A DNA stretch of 49,329 bases from a virus: positions 1 to 49,329 of IMG/VR virus record IMGVR_UViG_3300045999_002286, one strand, 5' to 3'. Each line of letters begins with the position of its first letter. Position 1 is the stretch's first letter. The position numbers and the translations under genes are program-made. This document shows positions 8,737 through 15,415 of this stretch, piece after piece. The notes under the pieces are model-generated. The model saw only the letters and a program-made list of their open reading frames with translations. It made no database searches and was not told the origin of the DNA.

Positions 8737-8942
8737 TACACTCTACTCCCCCACTTGCAATAAGAATCAATAGCAAAAGCAAATGGTCCGATCATATACC
8801 ACCAGCTATCATCTTCCGGAAAACGCCAGCAGGCTCGGTCCCACTGAGTAACATCCAACTTCCAGTAAAGAGCCCAACCACTTGAGTGTTTGACAAGGGG
8901 TTGAAGCTTATACCTTTTTTCGTACGGTGATTGCTTCCACAT
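8736..8942 (-). CDS. Small Trp-rich hypothetical protein
   Basis: A 68-aa product with nine Trp residues. The stop shares a base with the ATG of the class II amidotransferase. Start and stop are tightly packed between ligase-cluster genes. No family recognised. Confidence 0.65.
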   Translation of the reverse strand: MWKQSPYEKRYKLQPLVKHSSGWALYWKLDVTQWDRACWRFPEDDSWWYMIGPFAFAIDSYCKWGSRV

Positions 8943-8943
8943 A

Positions 8944-9753
8944 TTATCGCTTCCGTTCTTTGATAAGGGTTACTAAGTCTTTAGGGGAGGACCCACCGAA
9001 GCGTCCCTCCGCTACTAACCCGAGAAGGGACTTGGGCGTATCTCCTGTACCCCACATCCTGTGGATACCCGTCTCCCACCCATCACGGGCAAACACCTTG
9101 TCACCCATGATCTGGGGGACACCCTCTAGGAAATTACCGAAGCCAATGCTTTCGGCTAGTGGTCCGTGGTGGGAGGTAAGGAACGAATAGCTATAGGTTT
9201 CCCCGACTAGCGACTCGGTCATCCACATGAAGTACAGTGCTTCGTCTTTGTCTACACCAGCATTGACTAACCGTACCCAGTTGTCCACCTTATCGGAGTT
9301 CTCCCACAGTGCCCGAATGAACGTATTGACACAAAAGAAGTGCTTGGATACGAAGTTCAGGTCGTTGTGAACGAAGACAAAGCCGGAGTGTTTATCCCCC
9401 TTTACTAGGGCCCAAGAGTCGGGCCGAGACATACCCCGCAACACCTTGCACTCGTCAGACATGATGTGCTCAAGATACGCTAGGTGTTCCCGCTTGTACT
9501 TCTGGTTGAACGGGGAGAACCAAAACATCCAGTCCCCCTCTTCGAACTTACTACGTGGCTTCTCACCCTTTTGGGTGGCCTCAAAGCGGGGGGAGAAACC
9601 TTGCATGAACGCCATACAGATACGGCCAATCTCGGCGTGGGTCTTGTGTGTCTCCAGATTATTGGGGACAAACACTACGGATGAAACCCCCGAAGGTCGG
9701 GGTAGTTGGGAGGTGGCCCCCCAGAACGTGGCAAAACCTAGTTTAGACAGCAC
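8944..9753 (-). CDS. Hypothetical protein of the amidoligase cluster
   Basis: A 269-aa soluble protein that I do not recognise. It has several aromatic-rich blocks (GDWMFWFSPFNQKY; EALYFMWMTES) and no signal peptide or membrane helix. The gene is 3 nt from the class I amidotransferase-like gene and 1 nt from the next small gene. Its fixed place between the two amidotransferase-type genes suggests that it belongs to the same pathway. Confidence 0.75.
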   Translation of the reverse strand: MLSKLGFATFWGATSQLPRPSGVSSVVFVPNNLETHKTHAEIGRICMAFMQGFSPRFEATQKGEKPRSKFEEGDWMFWFSPFNQKYKREHLAYLEHIMSDECKVLRGMSRPDSWALVKGDKHSGFVFVHNDLNFVSKHFFCVNTFIRALWENSDKVDNWVRLVNAGVDKDEALYFMWMTESLVGETYSYSFLTSHHGPLAESIGFGNFLEGVPQIMGDKVFARDGWETGIHRMWGTGDTPKSLLGLVAEGRFGGSSPKDLVTLIKERKR

Positions 9754-9756
9754 GGG

Positions 9757-10404
9757 CTAGCCCTTGATAACAAGTTGTGGAAAGAACTCAGTTACGAGTT
9801 CGACGAAATACTCTGTGCACTCAGGGTGGCCCGAGTACTCAGGGTGGGGTTGAAAGCACAGCGAGTTGGTGGTCTCATAGTACAACACCTCGATGTCTGT
9901 TGATCGGAACCGCTCCAACTCGTTGGCCGCTTGTCGGTAGGTTGATAGCGGGGCGGCGGCAACACCTATGATGGCCGCATCTGGGCTGGGCCGCATCATT
10001 TGGTGGTGGGTGGACGTGCAGAAGTATTCCCGCAGTGTCCGTGTGTCCTTGACTAGGTGGCTTCGGGTGTGTCCGTCTACGTCTTGCCACATACGGCCCC
10101 CACTCATGACGTTCAGGAACTGGGCCCCCCGACAGATGCCGATACGGGGCACATCAGGGAACTCCTTGAACAGGTAAATACAGTTGTCATCCCGCCGTCT
10201 GCTTGTCCCTGATGCTACGTTGTCTTCCCCGTACAGGTGGGGGCTTACGTCGGCACCACCTGTGAACACGATTACGTTGGCCTCGGTGGGGTCCTCAACG
10301 ACTTGCCACCCAAACTCACGTTCGAGCATACGCCCAACAAGCATGTCGTCGTCTTCTACAAATACCTTACAGGTCGCATCGACCGTTGGCGAAGCTATTA
10401 CCAT
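9757..10404 (-). CDS. Class I glutamine amidotransferase-like / gamma-glutamyl hydrolase
   Basis: A 215-aa alpha/beta hydrolase of the GATase1 superfamily (peptidase C26-like, similar to PuuD). The oxyanion region is FTGGADVSP (47-55), the nucleophile elbow is GICRGAQ (C91), and the His/Glu pair is in HPEY (H187, E189). Members cleave gamma-glutamyl amides or supply ammonia. As a stand-alone enzyme beside ligases it could trim or recycle a gamma-glutamyl-type product. The start overlaps the preceding stop. Confidence 0.85.
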   Translation of the reverse strand: MVIASPTVDATCKVFVEDDDMLVGRMLEREFGWQVVEDPTEANVIVFTGGADVSPHLYGEDNVASGTSRRRDDNCIYLFKEFPDVPRIGICRGAQFLNVMSGGRMWQDVDGHTRSHLVKDTRTLREYFCTSTHHQMMRPSPDAAIIGVAAAPLSTYRQAANELERFRSTDIEVLYYETTNSLCFQPHPEYSGHPECTEYFVELVTEFFPQLVIKG

Positions 10405-10601
10405 TTTTTGAAGTACTCCTCTTCCGCAGCCTTGGCGGCCTGTTTGTCGGGGTTACCTACCCACTTACGATAATTGGTCCGCCATTCTACCGCAGCTTCG
10501 CGGCGCACCTCGGGGTCCAGTCCTTGCAAAAGTTTCGCAAGTCTGGGGTATGTGCTGTCAGCAACGTACATCGCTGTTTGTAAAGATATATTCAAAGCCA
10601 T
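10398..10601 (-). CDS. Small hypothetical protein after the EDIWL array
   Basis: A 67-aa, helix-rich, charged product ending EEEYFKKW. It begins at an ATG inside the EDIWL codons of the upstream gene, with GGAGG as ribosome site. It is the first gene downstream of the array and lacks the EDIWL tail. Function unknown. Confidence 0.7.
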   Translation of the reverse strand: MALNISLQTAMYVADSTYPRLAKLLQGLDPEVRREAAVEWRTNYRKWVGNPDKQAAKAAEEEYFKKW

Positions 10602-10840
10602 ATATCCTCCGATTTGGTTGTAGCACCAACTCCTAAGCCTTGGTGGATAAGTGATGTCCTATCAGCCTCTGTGTACTTTTCCGCACCTCGGTACCTAGCC
10701 CACCAGTAAGGATCGCCTTCTTCAGATGTAATCCAGTCAAACGCTCTTAGTAAGTAGCCCCTACAATGTCTAGGTATAAAGTCACCTGTGGGTGTAAGTG
10801 AAATTAGGTTGTCAAAATCCTCCATATTACGAATTTTCAT
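10592..10840 (-). CDS. EDIWL-tailed small protein (array member 8)
   Basis: An 82-aa product. The middle block (AFDWITSEEGDPYWWARY) matches the repeat-family core A-xx-W-xxxx-E-G-xx-Y-W, and the C-terminus is SEDIWL. The ATG overlaps the upstream TGA (ATGA) and is preceded by GAGGAGGA from the upstream tail codons. Function unknown; it belongs to the expanded family described in the findings. Confidence 0.8.
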   Translation of the reverse strand: MKIRNMEDFDNLISLTPTGDFIPRHCRGYLLRAFDWITSEEGDPYWWARYRGAEKYTEADRTSLIHQGLGVGATTKSEDIWL

Positions 10841-11139
10841 AGCCAGATGTCCTCCTCAGGTTGTAGCAGGGTCTTGTAGTCACCTAAGTAAGCTTCAATC
10901 TTCTTATGATCTTCCTCACTCCAAGGTCGGATAGCACGGCCTTGTCCCATACCGTAGAAGGGCTTTGGGTTAAGATCGTACCAATACTCGTGGCCCTCAT
11001 TTGAACGTACAAAGTGCATACCAAAGTTAAGAAGCTCATATACATCTTCTGAAAGAAACTCACCCTCAACAAGACCAACTTCCAAAAGTGCTTGAAGGTT
11101 CGTAGCTTTAGTTACGCAGGGGTGTAAACCTAAAGCCAT
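10837..11139 (-). CDS. EDIWL-tailed small protein (array member 7)
   Basis: A 100-aa product, the longest in the array. It shares a HPCV...T.L..L start with member 6 and has the core MHFVRSNEGHEYWYDL. It ends QPEEDIWL. The ATG lies inside the upstream tail codons (ATATGGCTT), giving a 10-nt overlap, with GAGGA just upstream. Confidence 0.8.
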   Translation of the reverse strand: MALGLHPCVTKATNLQALLEVGLVEGEFLSEDVYELLNFGMHFVRSNEGHEYWYDLNPKPFYGMGQGRAIRPWSEEDHKKIEAYLGDYKTLLQPEEDIWL

Positions 11140-11387
11140 ATATCCTCCTCAGGTGGTGGTGAAATGAGGTTTGAATAAAATCGGATTCGTTCCGCAGCAT
11201 AGTTTGTCCAGTTCCTCTCCTCTCTGTAAAACTCCTTCCAGAAATTGTGACCCTCCTCTGAGGAGGACCATCGCATCCCACGATCTAAGGCTTGTTGACA
11301 TCTATGGGTCAGTACACCCCCCACTTGTGCATTAAGGACTAAATACTCAAGCTCAGTAGGTCTTTTGACGCAAGGGTGATACGTCAC
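11130..11387 (-). CDS. EDIWL-tailed small protein (array member 6)
   Basis: An 85-aa product. The GTG start overlaps the upstream TGA. The N-terminus has HPCVKRPTELEYL and the family core is ALDRGMRWSSSEEGHNFW. It ends PPEEDIWL. The ribosome site GAAGAGGAC comes from the upstream tail. Confidence 0.8.
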   Translation of the reverse strand: MTYHPCVKRPTELEYLVLNAQVGGVLTHRCQQALDRGMRWSSSEEGHNFWKEFYREERNWTNYAAERIRFYSNLISPPPEEDIWL

Positions 11388-11632
11388 AGCCAGATGTCCT
11401 CTTCAGGGGGTTGTTGTTCACCAAACTCACCGAGATATTTAAAGATAAAACCGTACACGTGAAGATCATCACCTTCCCACTCAAAGCTACGTGTAGTACC
11501 AATCCACACTAGACCTTTCTCAACAGATGTCATGGTGAGATATGTGGTCGGATTATTTTCAAACAATGAGAAGTCAGCCCTGTATAGGGTACGTCCTATA
11601 CTTCTTACAAGGCAGGATCGTATTATAGCCAT
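11384..11632 (-). CDS. EDIWL-tailed small protein (array member 5, divergent body)
   Basis: An 82-aa product whose body differs from the main family; only a loose GLVWIGTTRSFEW block recalls the core. It still ends PPEEDIWL. The ATG is inside the upstream tail codons (10-nt overlap). A conserved tail on a different body argues that the tail itself has a job. Confidence 0.75.
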   Translation of the reverse strand: MAIIRSCLVRSIGRTLYRADFSLFENNPTTYLTMTSVEKGLVWIGTTRSFEWEGDDLHVYGFIFKYLGEFGEQQPPEEDIWL

Positions 11633-11868
11633 ATGTCCTCCTCTTCGTTAAGCCCAAGTAACTCTCGCAAGAACTTAGTGTCCTTCTTGGCCCACTTCAT
11701 TTGGCCATAAGCTTTTTTACACCAGTAGTCGTAACCTTGAGGGGTAGTGGCCCACTCAAAACCCAGCTGTAGGTCCCAACCAAGACCCCACCTATAGATT
11801 CTAGAACCGGGTTCTGGGTCAAAGTTAACGATCCGTTGCAGCCTTGCTGCGTCAAGTATTTTTGTCAC
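11623..11868 (-). CDS. EDIWL-tailed small protein (array member 4)
   Basis: An 81-aa product starting at GTG, which overlaps the upstream TGA; a TTG two codons earlier is possible. The core is LGFEWATTPQGYDYWCKK and the end is NEEEDIWL. The tail uses ATA for Ile where other members use ATC or ATT, so the residues are kept while codons drift. Confidence 0.8.
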   Translation of the reverse strand: MTKILDAARLQRIVNFDPEPGSRIYRWGLGWDLQLGFEWATTPQGYDYWCKKAYGQMKWAKKDTKFLRELLGLNEEEDIWL

Positions 11869-12062
11869 AACCAAATGTCCTCCTCTGGCGGTTCAAGTGG
11901 GGGTGTCACTGCCCGATTAGATGTTGAAGTCCAGTCTATATGATTACCTACGATAATCATCCCAGGGTTAGCTTCGATCATCATCCCAGCGTGTGCATCA
12001 TGTACTACGAAATGATTGCCGAAAATATCTAAGTCTACAACTAACCGTCGTATCTCATCCAT
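11865..12062 (-). CDS. EDIWL-tailed small protein (array member 3, divergent body)
   Basis: A 65-aa product with an unrelated, beta-rich body (IIVGNHIDWTSTSNRA) and the same PPEEDIWL tail. Unlike its neighbours it follows a 34-nt gap after the upstream gene, with GAGAAG as a weak ribosome site. Its tail codons provide GAGGAGG for the next gene. Confidence 0.75.
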   Translation of the reverse strand: MDEIRRLVVDLDIFGNHFVVHDAHAGMMIEANPGMIIVGNHIDWTSTSNRAVTPPLEPPEEDIWL

Positions 12063-12096
12063 CTGGTCTTCTCGAAAAAGGGGTTTTCCCGGTATA

Positions 12097-12588
12097 TCAA
12101 CAAAACTCCGGTCTGGGGCGACCTGTCCACTTGTGCAAGTCGCGTTTGCCTAACTTATAGTAGTTGCGGTAACTAAGCACTACAGAATCCCACGTGTGAC
12201 CCTTGCCAACCATGTACTCAAGGTCCATTGCAGGCTTCGGCACAGTTAGCCCAAGGTCTGAGATGGCCCGTGGTGGCTCACAAAGCACGTCTACAAGCCC
12301 GTCATAGGATTTGTGATGTCTACCACCGAACCGATAAGAAAACTCGCCAGCGAGGCCGTGGAAGTGGTTTACGAGCCATTGGTAGTTGATGACTGATTTC
12401 GCGGTCCACACAGCAGACGGGTGGTGTTGGTGTGTTGGCTTGTACATGAACTTGGCCGTGGGGCTATTGTGTACGTGGTGTGCCGTGCTGAGTAACTGGG
12501 CCGTCTCAAGAATCATCTTGGACACGTGGCTGTCAACCATGTACTCGGCACACTTAACGGGGTCGTAGTCAAGAAAGAAAATGTTCAC
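12097..12588 (-). CDS. Conserved phage protein, possible pyrimidine-dimer glycosylase-like fold
   Basis: A 163-aa product starting at GTG (overlapping the upstream EDIWL stop). MNIFFLDYDPVKCAEYMVDS followed by HVSKMILETAQLLS, then a His-rich stretch (KPTHQHHPSAVW), is a pattern I recall from phage proteins annotated in the pyrimidine dimer DNA glycosylase group. The catalytic residues cannot be confirmed by eye, so a DNA repair role is tentative. It interrupts the EDIWL array but uses the same junction type. Confidence 0.55.
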   Translation of the reverse strand: MNIFFLDYDPVKCAEYMVDSHVSKMILETAQLLSTAHHVHNSPTAKFMYKPTHQHHPSAVWTAKSVINYQWLVNHFHGLAGEFSYRFGGRHHKSYDGLVDVLCEPPRAISDLGLTVPKPAMDLEYMVGKGHTWDSVVLSYRNYYKLGKRDLHKWTGRPRPEFC

Positions 12589-12845
12589 AGCCAGATGTCC
12601 TCTTCGGGTTCAGCAGCCCCATCATTGAGTCCGACGATCACGTCCCTTACCTCCTGTGTAAGAAGAGACCCGTAGTACAGGTCCAGCATGATACTTCTGC
12701 GCAGACCATAGGCCATCTCAACCTTAGCCCAGTCTAGGGCCCTGTTAAGTAGAGTTCTTTGGTGATGTCCTAGCTCTAGCCCCACCTCAAGGCCTGAGTC
12801 AACCAGCTTGCTTAGAGCATTAGGGTTTAGTATAAAGTCGTTCAC
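12585..12845 (-). CDS. EDIWL-tailed small protein (array member 2)
   Basis: An 86-aa product starting at GTG (12845), which overlaps the upstream TGA; a longer frame to 12899 would run into the upstream gene. It is clearly paralogous to member 1 (LVDSG...HHQ..LL.RA..W..VE..Y shared). It ends EPEEDIWL. Confidence 0.8.
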   Translation of the reverse strand: MNDFILNPNALSKLVDSGLEVGLELGHHQRTLLNRALDWAKVEMAYGLRRSIMLDLYYGSLLTQEVRDVIVGLNDGAAEPEEDIWL

Positions 12846-13105
12846 AGCCAGATGTCCTCCCCTCCCTCCGTTACAGGGGCCGAGCCGTTGAGCTCCCAAA
12901 GGATTTCAAGCACCTCCATAGTCATCGGCGTGGTCCGGTCGTGTATATCCGCCAGAAGCCCCGGCCATAAACGGGGATAGTTCTCCTCCACAACGGACCA
13001 GATAATAGCTCGATCTAGGAGGTACGCCTGATGGTCGGTGAGGTACGCCCCCTCTACGGGTCCCGAGTCAACGAGCTCAGTCAACCTATCTGCGTCGTAG
13101 ATCAT
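12842..13105 (-). CDS. EDIWL-tailed small protein (array member 1)
   Basis: An 87-aa product and first member of the array in transcription order. It has a strong AAGGAGG ribosome site before the ATG. The core is LLDRAIIWSVVEENY and the tail is GGEDIWL. The body resembles member 2 closely enough to indicate tandem duplication. Confidence 0.8.
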   Translation of the reverse strand: MIYDADRLTELVDSGPVEGAYLTDHQAYLLDRAIIWSVVEENYPRLWPGLLADIHDRTTPMTMEVLEILWELNGSAPVTEGGEDIWL

Positions 13106-13118
13106 AACTCCTCCTTAG

Positions 13119-13211
13119 TTATAAGACAAAGAAGAAAAGAACGAAGAGGGCCACGATGAGCAGCCCCCCGCAAAGGTCAGTGAGAAAGTCAAGAGTTGTG
13201 TAGCGGGACAT
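13119..13211 (-). CDS. 30-aa single-pass membrane peptide
   Basis: A short frame whose last 17 residues (GLLIVALFVLFFFVL) form an obvious membrane helix after a polar N-terminus. The ATG follows the upstream stop with 1 nt between them (TAAGATG). It could be a small inner-membrane effector. Short length limits confidence. Confidence 0.55.
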   Translation of the reverse strand: MSRYTTLDFLTDLCGGLLIVALFVLFFFVL

Positions 13212-13212
13212 C

Positions 13213-13377
13213 TTAGCGGGCCCACACAGCAGCTTGCAACTTGGCACCCAAGGGGCTCACCTTGCCGCGATACTCCACCACTTGGCGGCGCAACTCGGCG
13301 GGGCTCACTGAAGCAGCGGTCTTGATGCGACCTTGGGGGGCAACTGGAGCGGGGCGGGACTTAATGTGTGTTTTCAT
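13213..13377 (-). CDS. Small basic hypothetical protein
   Basis: A 54-aa, Arg/Lys-rich product with an N-terminal MKTHIKSRPAPVAP stretch. AAGGAA lies 9 nt before the ATG. The start codon abuts a perfect promoter that points the other way. Function unknown. Confidence 0.65.
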   Translation of the reverse strand: MKTHIKSRPAPVAPQGRIKTAASVSPAELRRQVVEYRGKVSPLGAKLQAAVWAR

Positions 13378-13378
13378 G

Positions 13379-13407
13379 TTGACAGTTCCTTCAGGTTGTG
13401 ATATAAT
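13379..13407 (+). promoter_or_regulatory. Perfect sigma70-type promoter on the + strand, antisense to the operon
   Basis: TTGACA (13379-13384), 17-nt spacer and TATAAT (13402-13407) match the consensus exactly. No rightward gene follows until 16.86 kb, so a transcript would begin near 13414, fold at once into the hairpin at 13418-13477 and continue antisense to the leftward genes. A small RNA or antisense transcript is the simplest reading. Confidence 0.7.
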
Positions 13408-13417
13408 ATCTCTTGTA

Positions 13418-13477
13418 GGGGGGCCAATATAGGGGGATATAACTATTGATTATTATCACCTATATAGGAGGCCCCCC
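13418..13477. other. Stable imperfect hairpin, candidate small-RNA body or RNase III site
   Basis: GGGGGGCC (13418-13425) pairs with GGCCCCCC (13470-13477), and an inner ATATAGG/CCTATAT stem follows after an asymmetric bulge. There is no T-run on either side, so it is not a standard terminator. It lies between two leftward genes and immediately downstream of the + strand promoter. Confidence 0.55.
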
Positions 13478-13487
13478 GACCTTGGGG

Positions 13488-13691
13488 TTACGATTTACCC
13501 CAGTTGATAGAGTGAGCGGGTTTGCCGATACGTACCGCTCGAAGCTCAAGGATGTAGTCGGGATCGTTCCCAGATGCGTCGATGTGATCCTGAATTGAGG
13601 TATCAGCATCGTTGCAAAGCTCTGAAAGGTATATTGTGCCGTCCTTCATACAAGGTAGGTATACAACATCCCCGATTTTAAGCAGTGACAT
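13488..13691 (-). CDS. Small hypothetical protein
   Basis: A 67-aa product. The N-terminal half (MSLLKIGDVVYLPCMKDGTI) looks like a small beta-barrel strand pattern. I start it at the ATG at 13691, 1 nt after the upstream stop; a frame to 13823 would overlap the upstream gene entirely. Function unknown. Confidence 0.7.
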   Translation of the reverse strand: MSLLKIGDVVYLPCMKDGTIYLSELCNDADTSIQDHIDASGNDPDYILELRAVRIGKPAHSINWGKS

Positions 13692-13692
13692 G

Positions 13693-13935
13693 TCAGACGA
13701 TCTCCCCAATTGCGTTGCCGATATGTTCGAACCGCACCACCCGCCGCTGGAGTCCCTCAAGGGTGCTCGTAAGGCTGGCCACGTCAAGGCGCAAGCCCCG
13801 AATGACCTCAAGTAGGTCGGCATTTGCAGCTAGGGCCTTGTTGTGTTGGGCCTCTAGGCGTTGATATGCCGTGGTGCGAGGTTCCAACGTGTCTAGGGCC
13901 TCCTCGATGGCCCTCAAGGTGCGTAAAGTGTCCAT
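13693..13935 (-). CDS. Small coiled-coil-like hypothetical protein
   Basis: An 80-aa product with leucine heptads through most of its length (for example LLEVIRGLRLDVASLTSTL), predicted helical. TTGGAGA lies just upstream of the ATG at 13935. It could be a small oligomerising regulator, but no family is recognised. Confidence 0.7.
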   Translation of the reverse strand: MDTLRTLRAIEEALDTLEPRTTAYQRLEAQHNKALAANADLLEVIRGLRLDVASLTSTLEGLQRRVVRFEHIGNAIGEIV

Positions 13936-13983
13936 CGTTGTCTCCAAGAGACGCCGTATAGGCTATGACTGATAGGGAACAGT

Positions 13984-14011
13984 AAAAGCGGGGACCCGAC
14001 TAGGGGTCCCC
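13984..14011 (-). terminator. Hairpin with short T-run after the 188-aa gene
   Basis: On the minus strand GGGGACCCC and GGGTCCCC form an 8-bp stem with a 5-6 nt loop, followed by GCTTTT. It lies 16 nt past the stop of the 14027-14593 gene. The T-run is short, so it may be a partial terminator or processing site. Confidence 0.5.
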
Positions 14012-14026
14012 ACATAGGCGTATCAC

Positions 14027-14593
14027 TTAGGCGGCTAGGGCCTTGAGGGCAGCCACCTTAGCGGCAACCTTCTCGCGGTCATCATTGGCAACCACCTTCC
14101 CCTTTGCAGCTTCACCCCCTTCGAGGGTGTTCTCTAGCTTGGTGGCAAGAGCAAGGATGAGTTTGCCCACGTCACCCGCAGTCATGATGGCGTCAAGCTG
14201 GGCCTTGAGTTTGTCAACGTCACTTTGCAACGCCTCTTCCTGCTCATAGAAGGGGACGTTAGCAAGAGTGTCCCAGTCCCAATCCTTATAGGCTTTGACT
14301 TCCGGTTTATAGAGGCCGAAGCGAAGGCCGGACTTAGGATCATCAAACAGGAAGTAAGGCGAGCTTTTCATAGCCCACGCTACAAGGGCCTTACGGCGGC
14401 CCCCTTTAGAGATAGCCCCGTATAGGTCAGCAAACAGGCGGGTGTCGCCATATTGGGCCGCGTGGCCAAGACAAGCAAGAGCCGTCTCATGGATTGCTTT
14501 GTCTAACTTAGCACCAGCGGTACCGATAAAGGTGATTTGTTTCTTGACCTGCTTGGTGGTTGGCAGGGCGGCAACGTCGATTTGTAATTCCAT
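14027..14593 (-). CDS. Conserved phage hypothetical protein
   Basis: A 188-aa product. The block AGAKLDKAIHETALACLGHAAQYGD followed by GGRRKALVAWAM is a pattern common to small proteins in many T7-like phage early regions, whose function is not established. The C-terminal half is helical and charged. The gene is isolated by 26 nt upstream and a hairpin downstream, so it may be strongly expressed. Confidence 0.75.
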   Translation of the reverse strand: MELQIDVAALPTTKQVKKQITFIGTAGAKLDKAIHETALACLGHAAQYGDTRLFADLYGAISKGGRRKALVAWAMKSSPYFLFDDPKSGLRFGLYKPEVKAYKDWDWDTLANVPFYEQEEALQSDVDKLKAQLDAIMTAGDVGKLILALATKLENTLEGGEAAKGKVVANDDREKVAAKVAALKALAA

Positions 14594-14619
14594 TTGCGTG
14601 TTTCCTTGCTTCTAAAAGG

Positions 14620-14778
14620 TTAAGCCGAACGGCGTTGAGCCATCCAATCAGGACGGCGTGGTGTGTCCTTGCGAGACACAGGGACTGCACCCGCCGCACG
14701 TTGGGCAGGGCAGATAGTGATTTGGCCACCGGACTTGATGTAGGACTCGATGGCTTGGCGGTAGGATTCATTGGACAT
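14620..14778 (-). CDS. Small hypothetical protein
   Basis: A 52-aa product starting at ATG 14778 with GAGGAA about 7 nt upstream. It begins MSNESYRQAIESYIKSGG and ends in a basic tail. The start overlaps the preceding stop by 11 nt. Unknown function. Confidence 0.65.
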   Translation of the reverse strand: MSNESYRQAIESYIKSGGQITICPAQRAAGAVPVSRKDTPRRPDWMAQRRSA

Positions 14779-15001
14779 CAGAGCGTTCCTCTATGTAGCA
14801 GGTGAAAGTATAGCCATGCTTGGTCCAATCGCGGACGTCGTTCTCTAGGCATTCCATTAAGGCGTGCATATAGATTGGACGAGAGGTGCGATACCTAACG
14901 CAATTTATATGACACAAAGGCCCGCAATCATCCTCAGGGTAGAGGAAGATATACTCACGACGAACATTACCGGAAAGGTCGCGCATAACTACAGTTTGCA
15001 T
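14768..15001 (-). CDS. Small hypothetical protein
   Basis: A 77-aa product with four Cys (including CGPLCHINC). The ATG at 15001 is chosen because AAGGGG lies about 10 nt upstream; a GTG at 15010 sits too close to that site. No family recognised. Confidence 0.65.
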   Translation of the reverse strand: MQTVVMRDLSGNVRREYIFLYPEDDCGPLCHINCVRYRTSRPIYMHALMECLENDVRDWTKHGYTFTCYIEERSDVQ

Positions 15002-15013
15002 AACTAGCACCCC

Positions 15014-15163
15014 TTAGAAGGTGCGTCCCACAATCCCAATGATTGCACGAGACACCTTCCAAGACCCCAAAACAATGGGGCCATTGCCACGCAAATTAGC
15101 CGTGCGTGTGATCGAGCTAGGTGCGTTTGCTAGGCGCGCTCGACAAGCCCCACGCTTTACCAA
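15014..15163 (-). CDS. Possible small basic protein
   Basis: A 49-aa frame with a TTG start and no good ribosome site, ending just before the ribosome site of the next gene. The residues (RTANLRGNGPIVLGSW, then a hydrophobic helix) look protein-like. It could equally be an open frame by chance. Confidence 0.3.
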   Translation of the reverse strand: MVKRGACRARLANAPSSITRTANLRGNGPIVLGSWKVSRAIIGIVGRTF

Positions 15164-15415
15164 TTACGGAATGCGTGCGTTAGACCTTGCTTAGGGGTCG
15201 GGCTTCGGGGTCGGAATTATGTTTTCACGGCTTAGGGATAGGCGAGGCCAAGGTGCACCCGCTAGGGGAAACACAAGGCCAGCCATCTAGGCGCGCGGAA
15301 CAACCGCTCTTGGACATGGCCCATCTAAGACGCCCAAGGGACGCCGGACAGACCATGACTGATATGTTAGGCCCACCCCGCCCGCAAATTAAAGCGGGGT
15401 GAGACCGATAGGGGA
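15164..15415. other. Stretch with no confidently assigned gene
   Basis: This part of the roughly 400-bp space between the genes at 15001 and 15416 holds only short minus-strand frames. The best is 15286-15191 (31 aa, begins MAGLVFPLAGAP), without a clear ribosome site. A hairpin (15374-15401) sits at its right end. I see no tRNA fold. Confidence 0.5.
15374..15401. other. Inverted repeat after the 111-aa gene
   Basis: CACCCCGC (15374-15381) and GCGGGGTG (15394-15401) form an 8-bp stem with a 12-nt loop, 14 nt beyond the stop of the 15416-15751 gene. There is no T-run, so this is a processing or weak termination hairpin at most. Confidence 0.4.

Noticed and set aside
15100-15180. tRNA-like look on the minus strand (a GTAATTGGTAAAGC stretch like a D-arm)
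   Set aside because: No matching acceptor stem, anticodon arm or TTCGA-type T-loop at the right spacing.
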